This document shows, one piece after another, positions 37,501 through 46,862 of a stretch of DNA of 64,000 nucleotides (the first letter of the stretch is position 1; every line of letters begins with the position of its first letter). The notes under the pieces are model-generated. The model was not told the origin of the DNA. It saw nothing but the letters and a program-made list of their open reading frames with translations, and made no database searches. A program made the position numbers and the translations under genes. This stretch comes from Tridacna crocea. Its lineage: Eukaryota; Mollusca; Bivalvia; Cardiida; Cardiidae. The stretch spans positions 24,318,427 to 24,382,426 of the forward strand of contig OX031065.1 of assembly GCA_943736015.1 (NCBI GenBank), written 5' to 3'.

Positions 37501-40500
37501 TTATACAAGATGTCGGCTGTGATGACCTTGTACGGAACATACAGAGGATGGTTGACAATGGATGTCACAGTTTGTATATTATACAAGATGTCAGCTGTGA
37601 AGACCTTGTACAGAGTATAGAGAGAATGATTGACGAAGAGTGTCATACTTTTTAAAGTATACAAGGACATGCCGGCTGTTATGAACTTGTACATTATGTA
37701 CAGATAATGGTTTATAAAGAATGTCATAGTTTGTATAGTATAAGAGGAGATGTGTGCTGCAGTAATGACCATGTACAAAATGTACAAAGAATGATTGGCA
37801 AAGGGAGCTCTGTTTGCAGATCATATGTATACAATGAGATTTCCGATGTGATTATTTTGTCTAGAATATTCAGAGGATGGTTGACGCCTCCATTTGAATT
37901 ACATGTATTAAATACCAAAAATAAATTCTTTTATCCAATGGTTTTAACTCTTTATCACGGAAACCCGAGTTTTATGGACTTTTTACAGAAAGCCTTTGAA
38001 AACATTGTGGGAAAGGAAATCAAAGGACTGATAGTCCTGAGAGTCGCCTGTAGGGTAATGGGTTAGAAGTTTTCACCCTTTTTTGTTGAAATCTATTACA
38101 AGCATTCAAGATACAAAATAACTTAACCACAAGACAGTATTATATGCAAGCATATTTCTGAGTTGTCACCCTAAAATTAAAAATATCCGTATTAAAATTT
38201 ACATTTAAAAAAATGTGGTAGAAATTAAAATTTAGGCACCAGGACCAGTTTTAGTGAGTTCAACGTTTTTTATTCACAGACAACAACCCTTTACAAATAA
38301 AGACCAGATTATCTTCTGGTAAAGGATCTAGTGACATACTTTTAGACAAAAAATGCCCTTTTGCAACTCGCTCATATCTAATCTTAGCAGTCTGACAAAG
38401 TTTCATAAGTATTACACTGAACATAAATGGATTCTACAGCTCTATTACGGTTTCGTCTGATTTGATCTAATGACAACCTTGAGGCTTTTTCTTTTAACCC
38501 CAGGTGACCTATATTCAGTTTTGTCAAAGAAATTATTGAGACAAACAGCCGGGCAATTTCATGATCATTGGACTGAACTGTAGCCTTTGGAGCACAAACA
38601 AATATTTGACTCAGTGATCTACCTGTCCTTTGGAAATAATTTGTTTTTGTTGTTGTCCAGGTTGAGGTTTTGACCAGCAATGGACTCTATGAATGCGGCT
38701 GCTACAACTCAATAAAATCTATATAACCCAACAGCATGATCATCAGCCTTTAACATTTGTCTGCGTTTTATAACGTCCCAGGGAGTATAGTGCTTCTACA
38801 CCAATCGAAAATTGTCTACATGTATATTGCTTTGGTGTAAATTAAATGTTTGCAATTCGCTTTATTACCCTTTACAAAAACCCTACACAAGATTACAAAC
38901 ACTCCAATAAAGAACTTGTTGTTCGAGCAGGTAAACACTGATCTGTTCTATTATATTTGAATTATAGCGGAGTAAAAAGTCAATTTCTCAGATTGCTGGT
39001 TGTAAGAACTGCGTAGTATAAATTCAGATTTTGGCAGTTACAAAAGCACCTTGCGTTCTAACACCCGCACTAATAAATTGTTGTTTAATAAATACTAGAT
39101 CTAAGTTAATCGCTCATTGAAAAAAAAAAACAGCAGACTTTAACAAATTTGGCCGTCTTTATGAACGAAAACCAATTAAATATAGTAAATTTCCAACCCC
39201 CTCTCTACATAGCCCGGTGCACGCTGAAAGTAAAGGCCGGTTCAACGACTGATTCATAAATATGTAAATTCATAAAGATTTCCGTGGTGCAAATGACGTT
39301 TATACGTCACGTGATTACAAGATCTATATTTGTCGCAAAGCTACATTCCAGAAAACACCTTCAAAGCGATAACTTGGTACAGCCTAGAACCGTGTGCATT
39401 GCATACGCTATGTAGGCTACGATCTCTGGTGCACCTAGAATATGGGTGTGCAATGTACCTAAAGTCTAGATTAAAAAGCTGGGAAGAAGCAACGTGTAAG
39501 AATGTCTAAGAAGGCAATGCATCCATGTCGTTAAAAATTCGTTAAAAAAAATAGCCTACTGTTGACATGTTAACTCGGCATCGCCTTTCTCTGTCCAATC
39601 ATAGGTTGAGCGCTGAATTGAAAATAAGGCTTGCAGTTAGGATTGTAAGATTGTAAGAGTTAGAGTGTACTTCTAATAGATAATTATCAAACAATTTTCA
39701 CTGAGAATTGTCCTCAAATAGAAGCAGAAAAGATGCTTGTAGTTGAAGATTTCTCAGCGTGTCCGCAGACTTGTTTAGTTCACGGCAGCTATTTTTACAT
39801 ATATATACGTAATGCGCTATTTCTAGATATGATGTCTTACACGGACATCAGGCTAATGTGTACCCTTGTGGACGAAATGATTGTTTCAAAGGTTTGAACC
39901 GTTAAACAGCTCAGTCTTTATAGACATATTCATTATCACAAAGGCAAAATTGTATATTCTTTACAACAGAAAAAAACTGGGTTGTTCACCGAATTATTAG
40001 AAAACTGTTTTATCTCGTAAACTGGAACTTGGGACAGGAAGCAGTACAAGGCCGGAGATATGCTTACGTCACCCCATAGATCAAGACGATAACAATGAGA
40101 GCCTGTTTGCTACGCAAACAGGCGACTCAAAAATGTTGATTACTAGCATTTTTTTTTTTGATTTTTTTTCTACAAGGTTTCTAAAACCTTTTTTTCTTCA
40201 CGGTTGTTAATTCACAGGATTTTTCGGTGTAGGGTTAATGCCTGGGTGAATGGGTAACCGAGTATGTCTTAATGTCCAGTAAAAGCTTTGTAGTGCAATA
40301 CACTTTGTGACACGGAGATCTGCTTAGTACCGTATTAATTTTATGATGGTAGTGAATATTTTGATAGATACAAAACAGGTTTTAGTTTTTTGCTAAATTG
40401 TGTAGGTATAGTGTAAATCATGGCCAAAAACAATGTAATAAATGGTGAAATAAGCATAATTTACCTCTCGTAACAATGTTTTTTAATACTGATCTGTCTC

Positions 40501-41155
40501 TGTCTCGTACCTACACTCGTCCTCGCTCCCCCACCCTTCCCCAAAAAATGACATATTTTTGTTCAAAGTAATTTTCCAGTGTAATGAGTATTGGACAAAG
40601 GTAACCCAGTTTTACATACATGTAATACCATTAATAATTGGACTTTGTATAAAATCCCTTTCAAAACATTGTGAAAAAAGCAGAAAATGCTGAATTTTCT
40701 CCTTTTCTCAAACTATTTCATTCCAATTTAAAGACAGATCCTATCATTTGAGCCACTTTGAATACATGGTCTTCAAAAAAGTTTTAGAAATGTTTTTATT
40801 TTGTGATGAAGAACAAAAAATATTTATTTTTTCACTATTTCAGAGAACGCTGGATATCCTAAAAATCGACATTGAAGGAGGAGAATGGGCCGCATTACCA
40901 AACATCGTGGCATCTGGTGAACTAGAAAGGGTAAAACTATTTATTGCCGAGTTCCATGTCTGTCTTGGAGGGTGTAAAAAGTTCCCATATAGAACTAAAG
41001 ATCTTTATTTGAGTAGACTTGCTGCATTGCGGAAGATGTATAATATGGGATTTAGGATGTACTATTTCCGCTTATGGACTATGTGTAAACTAGTAAATGA
41101 AAGAAACGAAGTTGTAACTGGGTGCCATGAATCCCATTTCATGAAAGTTTACTAG
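23632..41155 (+). CDS. METTL24-like membrane-anchored methyltransferase, whole gene (six coding exons)
   Basis: Joining 23632-23775, 24622-24758, 29602-29724, 31626-31700, 34347-34470 and 40844-41155 gives 915 nt, one open frame of 304 residues ending in TAG. Residues 8-23 form a hydrophobic anchor after a short basic tail (type II membrane or Golgi-lumen topology inferred). The catalytic domain starts near residue 95: MGGEWDGG (109-116), CLVYSFG (129-135), GCEIHVFDP (151-159, with D158 at the expected SAM-ribose acidic position) and LDILKIDIEGGEW (204-216, the K-x-D-x-E motif of FkbM/Methyltransf_22 proteins). These match the family of METTL24, a probable SAM-dependent methyltransferase whose substrate I do not know. 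Introns are 846, 4843, 1901, 2646 and 6373 nt. Splice phases agree at every junction. A 5' UTR exon probably lies upstream, because an AG acceptor precedes the start exon; I could not find it. No clear AATAAA follows the stop. Confidence 0.85.
24266..24455. mobile_element. Foldback family F4, intron 1 of gene 1
   Basis: GACCTGCAACACGCGAAAAG at left and CCCTTTTCGCGAGTTGAAAG at right; internal stems shortened. Confidence 0.68.
24622..24758 (+). CDS. METTL24-like gene 1, coding exon 2 (stem region, GC donor)
   Basis: Codes residues 49-93 plus two bases of codon 94. The acceptor is TCTGTCTACAG at 24611-24621. Contains YKPFVPSYGPV and VRLIPEDDVL, 35 of 45 residues identical to the paralogue exon at 61795. 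The donor is ATGAG/GCAAGT, a GC donor. The nearest GT, four bases later, would leave phase 0 and put exon 3 in the wrong frame (IYREYTASLR), whereas the GC donor gives M-R-Y-I-E-N leading into the conserved domain. Confidence 0.85.
24994..25984. other. Intron 2 of gene 1, unique-looking sequence
   Basis: No repeat or exon recognised; AT-rich. Confidence 0.4.
25985..26680. mobile_element. H9 repeat interrupted by E10
   Basis: Left arm truncated; 26000-26239 and 26584-26660 together match 9560-9840. The interruption is the E10 element. Confidence 0.75.
26240..26583. mobile_element. E10 element, copy 2 (344 bp), nested in a hairpin repeat
   Basis: Flanked by a perfect 10-bp duplication GGAAATAATT (26230-26239 and 26584-26593). 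Same end sequences as copy 1. It interrupts the H9 repeat; the uninterrupted site is at about 9770 (GGGGAAATAATTCCCCC). Confidence 0.85.
27016..27417. mobile_element. MULE-like non-autonomous DNA transposon, copy 1, intron 2
   Basis: Terminal inverted repeats CATCTTCGCAAGCCAAGG and CTTGGGTCGCGAAGATG; flanks TGATTGCTG (27007-27015) and TGATTGATG (27418-27426), a 9-bp target duplication with one mismatch. Nine bases with terminal inverted repeats fits Mutator-like elements. 402 bp, no coding. Confidence 0.78.
27726..27955 (-). mobile_element. T1 MITE, full copy, intron 2
   Basis: TTAA both ends, 230 bp; near-perfect palindrome. Confidence 0.85.
28177..28505 (-). mobile_element. T1 MITE with duplicated hairpin, intron 2
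   Basis: TTAA at left. The segment from CCGTACTTTTGACGACCC through the palindrome occurs twice in tandem (about 28197 and 28302), giving two hairpins in one element. Confidence 0.72.
29320..29560 (+). mobile_element. T1 MITE, degraded, just before exon 3
   Basis: AACTCTTTACCATACAACAA at left and TTGTCTGCAAATGCTTTGAT at right; no palindrome remains. Confidence 0.45.
29602..29724 (+). CDS. METTL24-like gene 1, coding exon 3 (start of methyltransferase domain)
   Basis: Codes residues 95-134 with one leading and two trailing split-codon bases. The acceptor is TTTTTGTATTACAG; the donor is TTTGG/GTAAGT. Encodes YIENIQQAC, MGGEWDGGYHVC and DSCLVYSFG, the characteristic opening of the METTL24 catalytic domain (Gly/Trp-rich loop, then the first Rossmann strand). 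Confidence 0.88.
29984..30211 (-). mobile_element. T1 MITE, full copy, intron 3
   Basis: TTAA both ends, 228 bp, close to consensus. Confidence 0.86.
30632..30705. mobile_element. T2 palindrome fragment, intron 3
   Basis: ATCAAGATCAGACTGCAAG opposite TCTGATCTTTGGTCTAGACT. Confidence 0.5.
30784..31025 (+). mobile_element. T1 MITE, full copy, intron 3
   Basis: TTAA both ends, 242 bp; a short duplication (ACGACCAAATGACAAAAT) lengthens the left arm. Confidence 0.82.
31329..31625 (+). repeat. Three tandem 100-bp units directly before exon 4
   Basis: Units start at 31329, 31429 and 31529 with CCTAGCCAATGTAGGTC and differ at only a few bases. Each contains TTCTTTATTTCTGCA; in unit 1 this ends in CAG, a decoy acceptor. 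The last unit runs into the true acceptor at 31625. Confidence 0.88.
31626..31700 (+). CDS. METTL24-like gene 1, coding exon 4
   Basis: A 75-nt exon for residues 135-159 plus two bases of codon 160. The acceptor is TTTTTTCAATAG and the donor TT/GTGAGT. Encodes FEDDVEKAYGCEIHVFDP; the final Asp-Pro pair ends the second Rossmann strand and is typical of this family. The last unit of a triplicated 100-bp repeat abuts the acceptor. Confidence 0.87.
31786..31996 (+). mobile_element. T1 MITE, degraded, intron 4
   Basis: TTAA at left, TTAT at right; core reduced to TGGTTGCCAGCATTTTCCC. Confidence 0.6.
32519..32732 (+). mobile_element. T1 MITE, aged, first of a joined pair, intron 4
   Basis: TTAA at left; the junction with the next copy is TGAA, a decayed shared TTAA. 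Confidence 0.65.
32729..32975 (+). mobile_element. T1 MITE, second of a joined pair, intron 4
   Basis: TTAA at right. The loop is extended by an extra GAAAATGCTGGTCATCAGC unit. Confidence 0.68.
33501..33730 (-). mobile_element. T1 MITE, full copy, intron 4
   Basis: TTAA both ends, 230 bp; CACTGTGGG/CCCACAGTG stem variant, perfect palindrome. Confidence 0.86.
34347..34470 (+). CDS. METTL24-like gene 1, coding exon 5
   Basis: Codes residues 160-201, beginning DGQKDHQHSAKIRFHSLGLG and ending KKRLNQSN. The acceptor is TATGTTTCAG. The donor GTAGGC at 34471 is a weak match to consensus, and a long CT microsatellite begins at 34478. Exit phase 0 agrees with exon 6. Confidence 0.85.
34478..34514 (+). 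repeat. CT microsatellite next to the exon 5 donor
   Basis: Uninterrupted (CT)n of about 37 bases starting 7 bases inside intron 5, followed by a looser CT/TTGC-rich stretch to about 34630. Confidence 0.9.
34640..34856 (+). mobile_element. Possible retroelement 3' end, intron 5
   Basis: Ends GGAAGAAATAAAGCTTAAAA, an AATAAA signal with a short A-rich tail. No coding part seen. Confidence 0.3.
35600..37880. repeat. Diverged minisatellite, period about 79 bp, intron 5
   Basis: Units contain CAAGGAGATGTCTGCAGTGA, TGACCTTGTACAGAATATAC, AGAGAATGGTTGACAAAGAA and TGCCATAGTTTGTA. Starts such as 37509, 37588 and 37666 are 78-79 bases apart. Roughly 25 or more units; the left part is most diverged. 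Because 78 is a multiple of three, the minus strand has long open frames with a 26-residue period (LYxLYKVITADILY...), but they shift frame between units and I do not regard them as genes. Confidence 0.82.
37945..38066. mobile_element. T1 MITE fragment, intron 5
   Basis: TTTTAACTCTTTATCACGG to GGGTAATGGGTTAG; has one arm (AACATTGTGGGAAAGG) but not the other. Confidence 0.55.
38384..38680 (-). CDS. Unrecognised 98-codon open frame antisense in intron 5
   Basis: Minus-strand frame beginning MLVKTSTWTTTKTNYFQRTG with an internal segment EIARLFVSIISLTKLNIGHL, followed about 110 nt downstream by AATAAA on the minus strand (near 38268). No family recognised. It could be the last exon of a retroelement or a chance frame. 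Confidence 0.2.
   Translation of the reverse strand: MLVKTSTWTTTKTNYFQRTGRSLSQIFVCAPKATVQSNDHEIARLFVSIISLTKLNIGHLGLKEKASRLSLDQIRRNRNRAVESIYVQCNTYETLSDC
38690..40115. other. Intron 5 of gene 1, nothing recognised
   Basis: No exon-like or repeat structure that I can name. Confidence 0.35.
40120..40240 (+). mobile_element. T1 MITE right-half fragment
   Basis: ATGTTGATTACTAGCATTTT then a poly-T-rich arm, ending TCGGTGTAGGGTTAA. Confidence 0.45.
40645..40735 (+). mobile_element. T1 palindrome fragment before exon 6
   Basis: AAAACATTGTGAAAAAAGCA, GAAAATGCTGAATTTTCTCC; ends missing. Confidence 0.45.
40844..41155 (+). CDS. METTL24-like gene 1, final coding exon 6 with stop
   Basis: Codes residues 202-304 and the stop TAG. 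The acceptor is TTTTTCACTATTTCAG. Opens RTLDILKIDIEGGEWAALP, the K-x-D-x-E motif, followed by LFIAEFHVCLG and a C-terminal segment with MYNMGFRMYYFRLW, as expected for the last strands and helices of the fold. The frame is open for about 95 nt upstream of the acceptor, but that part lacks family sequence. Confidence 0.9.
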   Translation, partial: RTLDILKIDIEGGEWAALPNIVASGELERVKLFIAEFHVCLGGCKKFPYRTKDLYLSRLAALRKMYNMGFRMYYFRLWTMCKLVNERNEVVTGCHESHFMKVY

Positions 41156-41552
41156 TTTTAGTACTCAAACTGTTAATTCTATTATACTTTTCGTAAATTG
41201 TCAGTCTTTATATAAAAGGAGAAAAAAAAATCTTATGGGTTTGAAGGAAAGAAAGACAGGTCATAAAGTATGAGGCATTACATATGCAAAAAAGGACTTT
41301 TAAAGTCATTATCTCTCTTTCAGAATAAGGTTAGATTTTTCTATGATTCTATGATTTGTTAACCAGTATTTTTTTCTTTTCTCACACTTTTTTCAACAGT
41401 ATTTTTTCTCAAGGCTGTTAAAAATCGGGTTATCTGGTAAAGGGTTCATATAATCTTATTAAGATGGTTTTATTTAGTTTAAAGGATTAATACTAATTTT
41501 ATATAATTATATTTTAGAAGGGTTGATCTGATTTAATGGTATCAAACAAAAA

Positions 41553-41741
41553 CATTTTAGACTAAAATTTTCAACCAAATTAAAAGAATTTACAGAAAAC
41601 ATATTAAATAGTTAAAACATCATTTCGATCAATGAAATGGTAGAGAAATGACAAAAATGTTGGTCACTAGCAATTTCTCCTTTCTTCTCGCAATGTTTTC
41701 AAATGACTTCTTTTTCAGGGAAGTTTTTAGTAAAGGGTTAA
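41553..41741 (+). mobile_element. T1 MITE, degraded
   Basis: ACATTTTAGACTAAAA at left and TAAAGGGTTAA at right; core AAAAATGTTGGTCACTAGCA. A second right-half fragment lies at about 41355-41450. Confidence 0.5.
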
Positions 41742-42245
41742 CACAAATGTATATAATGTTGGGTTATAGAAGGTGTGATTTTTATCATTAAACTATTTGT
41801 ATATTTATTGGGAGAATAACAGAAACCAAACCTTCCATGATCAAGCTGACTATTCAGCTCAGATGTTTTCAGATTTTTGCAAATATTACATTGCATGCCA
41901 TCAATAGTTACACTTGTCATCAAAAGAACTGCAAAATCAATTATTTGTAACGTAAAATTTAACAGGGTTCTCCTATTTCTGTAAATTGCATTTTTATGAT
42001 CTGATTTTGGGCCAGGATCCAGTGTGGACAGGAAGAAAATCTGGTTTATGACACAGGTGGTTGGGGAACATCCACATTTAGAACTTTTGCCCAATTGATA
42101 AAGAAAATGTAACCTAGTTTGTTGAAATTCTTTGGTTCCAGAAGTCCGCAAACAAATGTCTCAGAATCATCAATACGGTCAACATCACTATCATTCTTAA
42201 CACACTCTTTGTCTTTTCCCGCTACTTCTGCTGAAAAACTAAAAT
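41738..42245 (-). pseudogene. Possible broken coding remnant (zinc-finger-like)
   Basis: The minus strand has a 137-codon frame, and a second frame reads ETFVCGLLEPKNFNKLGYIF then FINWAK before a stop. Switching frames gives KCGC...TTCV and SSCPHW, so Cys/His pairs could be the residue of a PHD-like finger from a transposon protein. Very uncertain. Confidence 0.2.
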
Positions 42246-42319
42246 TGATTTTTCAATGTCATAGACTAATATAAATCCAAATTTTAAATTCAACTTTATA
42301 TTTTGGGGAATAATACCCC

Positions 42320-42430
42320 CGTCTCGGACAGTGTAGATCTAAGATCAGACTGCACGTTTCGTGCACTCTGATATTGATCTTCGCTGTCCGCAAAAGGTCA
42401 GCGAGTCGCGCTCAGCAGCCTAAGGGTTAA
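42320..42430. mobile_element. T2 MITE, right part
   Basis: Core palindrome AAGATCAGACTGCACG...GTGCACTCTGATATTGATCT, then GGTCAGCGAGTCGCG and CCTAAGGGTTAA. Confidence 0.6.
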
Positions 42431-45239
42431 TTTGTTATAACCTGTTCTGTCCGTTGATGGCTGAACGCTAATAGTTACTTCTTTCTCTTTTTCAGATGAA
42501 GCCTTTCTTGCTTTTGTTTGCTAAGTCACTTGCTTTTTGTCTGTACATGTATTTATTTTGTTCTACCTTATATTCTTCCTCAGTATATGGCTTTATCTTA
42601 AGAAGATGGCTTCTTCACCCTTTCTTTTCAGTTGTTACACTTTTCTTCGTACAACAATAGTTATGCTGTTCCTTCCTGCTATCCAGTAGCTTGTCTTGAA
42701 CATACTTCATTAGGGATTTTCCTACTTCTTCTCTGCCCCCCTTTTCATTGCCTTCACTTTCTGTACTGGCTGCTCCTCTCGAAGCGGGCTCGGCTGGGAA
42801 AGATTTCTCTTATGGAATTGCAGTCTTTGAGAGTGAGTATATGCCAACTATCGCCAATGTTGCTTGTAATTCATTGCTTATGGATATGCTTTGCATGCTA
42901 CCTCATTTATCTCATACATGTATCTTGTCATCGTTTGACCTATATTTTATCCAGCTGATGCACTCATTCTGGTAAAAGGTCATAAAAGGCTCAAAGCAGC
43001 CGAAGGTTGTGCTAATTGAATGTGTGTGGAGGTATAATTTTTTTCTAATTAGCCAGTCAACCACTTGCTTTGTACCGATAGCTTGAGATGAGTGACCATC
43101 ATAAAGTAACATAGTATACTCGGTGGCATTTGGCGCTTCTTGTGTAGTGAGGAAAATGCTGCACCCGAAAACTTCATAAATCTGTTACCGGCTCCCCATC
43201 CATTTCCTTGCAATACCAACTCTGTGCTACATTACCAACCATAAGAATAGGTTCGCTCTCACATCATCAAAAAATATTAGGGGAGTAATTGACCAATAGC
43301 CTTGACACAAGCTTATAATATTACTATTGCACCTTTTGGAGATGTTCCGAATTTGGACTTTGTTGCTGCTATCAAATTTCGGTGCTTATGATCAGGTTTA
43401 AGTAAGTCAGTCTCATCAACTTTGAATTTCATAAATGGATTGTCCTCTAGCTTACACTTTTTAGTTTTTACAATTCTTTCAAGCAACTCATGATAATTGC
43501 CAATAGCTCCTTATATAAATGCCTTTACCCTGCAACTCTCCAGACTGGTGGGTCTCTTTGAAGATAGCCTGTCATCCCATCGTCCTAAGAATATATAAAC
43601 CTAGCAATGTGAAATCTTTGTAACTTTGTCTCTTTTTTTTCGAATACTTTATCTAGATCAGATACTAAATTTATCAGCTGTATGTGGGTTATACCATAGC
43701 CAATCTGAGCCATAGTCCCAGTATGCTCCACCAATGAGCAGACAACGCTTCAGGACCAGGTCTTGTTGTGCCAACTTTAACCTTTATATTTACTCTTTCT
43801 CTCAGTATTTGCAGTGGAAAATTAAACTTTTTAGCTGCTCTGAGAACCAGAGGCGTTTTCTCTTTCACCAATTTGAAAGCATCCGCATTCCCAACCCCCA
43901 TTCCCCCCAGGTTTCTGCTTCTCATACTGCTCACTGTATTTTGGGGAATTTTCTGGAAACATAGATTTTTTTATCTTTTCGCAGAATATCTTCATTTATT
44001 TATTTATTCATTCATCACATTTAAAAAGACTATAGACAAAATAGAGGTAGCAAATTATGTGCTATTAATAGTAACTGTGAGTCCGATTTAGGAAATTTCG
44101 TTATCCCCTGATAAACTAATGGAGTTTCAGTGGTCTATGATACAATGCTAGATGATGGCTCATTGAAGTTCCCATCTACTCATTTTAGTCAGCGATATCT
44201 AAAAAATGAAATGCACATCCCATCTAAAGATAGAAAGCTAGGCTACTTGTTGTTTCAACACGGGACATAATACTCTCGTCTGTTTGTAGGGTCATATCTT
44301 TTCCCCTTCTCTCAGCAATATAAAAACGCTATATACTAAATTATGTGCACATACGAAATTTACATTGCTTCTGTCTTGAAAGCCATTCCACTGTACTCTC
44401 GATATAAAGTTACGACATTCACGAATAAATTGCCATTGCGTTCTTGTGACATTACATTGTACATAGATTGTTGCCACAGTAGACGCGTGTGGTGTATCTT
44501 GACCCCACTCGACTCTTCTTTTTTGCCAGATATGTAAATATGCAAGGTGAAGGTCGTGCACAGTCAATATGCGGTATCCTTCACTGAACGAGTGGAAAGG
44601 TTAAAAGTCCAAAATTACATTTACTGTCCGTTGTAATCTATGCAATATCGCAACCGCCAGGAGTAATATTTGTAATAAAGCCAGATGATTGTCTATAATG
44701 TGATAAAATATCAACGAAAAGGTTTAATTTGGCTAAAAAAGAGTAAAAGGGTATCTGTAATGTAAAGTATCTTGCAAAGTTTGGTTTCTGGTGACTTTTT
44801 GTCCACAGAAAATTTTTAAATGAAGTTCTAAAGTTTTGTTAACAAAAATATAATTATAGTTGGCAAATTATATTACAGCTTTATAGGACCTTTATAGAAT
44901 CGTTTACTGCAAATTAAATGTGTTTATAAAACAATAATACAACAAAATATACTTTTCTTATACTTTTTAAAAGATTGATTGATTGTATGTTGTTTAAATC
45001 CGTTTTCAACATATTTCAAGTATATCGCAGCGGCAAGTTCTGTACCAGTATTCCACACAATACTCTTTCCAAGCAATCTGCTGCTTTGTCAAATAACCAT
45101 TGTCAAAACAATGGTCATCGGTGAGAAAGGATTGAATTCTGGCACAATGTTTACTATCAGTCCATGGAAAGAATTAGGCAGAGCCTTCGATTGCACCAAC
45201 GACCTCCTGTTCTGGAGTCATGTGCGCTACGGACTGAGC
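42431..45239. other. 2.8 kb between the genes, nothing recognised
   Basis: Short frames on both strands, none with family resemblance; no clear repeat ends. Confidence 0.35.
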
Positions 45240-45404
45240 TGCAGGAGAAAAAATATGGCAACAGAGAAATTGCTCGTAACAAGCTGTTTCTCTTTCTACA
45301 ACAATGTTTTGCAACCTATCAAAGATTTAAGCTGATTTTAGTTGTCCTTTGCCAATACTTTCAGTATTGACTTATCTAAAATTTCGTTCTCTGGTACAGA
45401 TTAA
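45240..45404 (-). mobile_element. T1 MITE, truncated, first of three joined copies
   Basis: Core GAAATTGCTCGTAACAAGC then CTTTGCCAATACTTTCAG, ending CTCTGGTACAGATTAA. Confidence 0.55.
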
Positions 45405-45592
45405 ACTCTTTGCCAATCAGAGATATTTTATACTTGTCCGTATTCAAAGCATTTGCAGATGACAAATAAAATATGAGTCAAAAACAAAAAAAAAAAAAAT
45501 TCTTTAAGCAGTGTAGATAATGACGTGGGAAAAGAGGAAAATGCTGGCAATCAGCAATTTCTCCTTTTACCACAATGTCTTCGATAGCTTTA
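45401..45592 (+). mobile_element. T1 MITE, second of three joined copies
   Basis: Begins in TTAA at 45401-45404; core GAAAATGCTGGCAATCAGC; joins the next copy at TTAC. Confidence 0.65.
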
Positions 45593-45819
45593 CCCCATTA
45601 CAACACAATCCCTATTTTTGACGACCCTGAGAATGAAGCCTATAGAAAACATTGTAGGAAAAGGAGAAAATGCTAGTAACCAGCATTTTCTCCTTTTACC
45701 ACAATGTTTTTTACCCTTCACAAAACAAATTATAAATACTCAGTCACTTTTATTTATGTCGTCTGCAAATGCTTTCGATTTGGACAAGCTTAAAATATTG
45801 TCGTTTGGTAATGAGTTAA
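45589..45819 (-). mobile_element. T1 MITE, third of three joined copies
   Basis: Close to consensus; TTAA at the right end. Confidence 0.78.
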
Positions 45820-46261
45820 AGAGTGGTAGATGCATGCATTTTTTAGTTGTTTTGTTACAAATACTTTACTTTACTTTACAAACTTTACTGCTTTTTCAGT
45901 GGCAAATAAATGTTAATTTATTTAATAAAATAATCAATGCGTTTGTCATTTAATATACTCTAATGATTATCATGACTATGTATTTTTAGCTTTACTGGCA
46001 CAAAATGCGAAGACCTTATCTCATAGCATGGTGTCTGTCTGTTCGTTTTTTGTCTGTTACTGTAATCAATCTGTTTGTCTGTCTTTCTAGTCTGTCTTTT
46101 TCTTGTTTATTAAGTCATTCTATTTTTTCGAACAACTTGTGAAATTTCATATCATCAAAAACTTAACGGCAAGTTTCCATTGTTGAATCACATTTAACTG
46201 TATGCATTTTTAAAAGTCCTAATTTGGGGTTTAACTTTCCTAAAACTAGCACAATTTAGTG

Positions 46262-46388
46262 TAGTACCAAAAGCTTGAATGTTTTCTATTCATCCATAGA
46301 CAAGTTTTAATTTTTGAGTCGCACCATGTTGTTGTCTGCTAATGTTCTTAAGTAGATATTTAAGATTCTGTCGTTTAGTAAAAAGTTA
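46262..46388 (-). mobile_element. T1 MITE, degraded half
   Basis: TTGTTGTCTGCTAATG and GATTCTGTCGTTTAGTAAA match the T1 right half in reverse. Confidence 0.45.
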
Positions 46389-46389
46389 C

Positions 46390-46466
46390 ATATCGTCGAT
46401 TAATTTCAAAAACCTCGTAACTACAGCTTGAAACAATCTGTGGATACTTTTTGAAGTAAACCGACG
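46390..46466. mobile_element. Small hairpin repeat, second copy
   Basis: ACATATCGTCGATTAATTTC opposite GAAGTAAACCGACGATATGT are long inverted ends; the middle reads CTCGTAACTACAGCTTG but its partner has decayed. Confidence 0.6.
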
Positions 46467-46644
46467 ATATGTAATATGACCGCTTATTATATTAAATATA
46501 AACAGTACAGCACTTTTTAATATATGAAGCATTAATTAATATTTTTGGAGATTGCATAAATGAGGTCAGAAAAGCCGTATTAGAGGTGCTTATTCTTGAC
46601 AATATCTGTGATGGGAAAACATTCATAATTTCATATAAAAGATT

Positions 46645-46862
46645 GTAACCCTTACCAAATTATCCTGAGTTTGAAAAACTTAGAGGAAAAATGCTTTTGA
46701 CAACATTGTTGAATAAGGACAAAATTGCTGATGGCTTGCATTTCGCCCATTTCTGACAATGCTTTCAAACCTTTCTGAGGCAAATTACATCAATTTAGCT
46801 AATTTTAATGTCATATGCAAATGCTTCCAATATGGGCAAGTCTAAAATTTTGTTGTCTTTAA
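46645..46862 (-). mobile_element. T1 MITE, first of a joined pair
   Basis: GTAACCCTTACCAAATTATC at left; TTAA 46859-46862 shared with the next copy. Confidence 0.62.

Noticed and set aside
36965..37787. Antisense frames of 145 and 151 codons
   Set aside because: They fall entirely in the 79-bp minisatellite and owe their openness to its period; frames shift between units.
31329..37880. Tandem repeats as a CRISPR array
   Set aside because: Units are contiguous, without unique spacers, in an animal intron.
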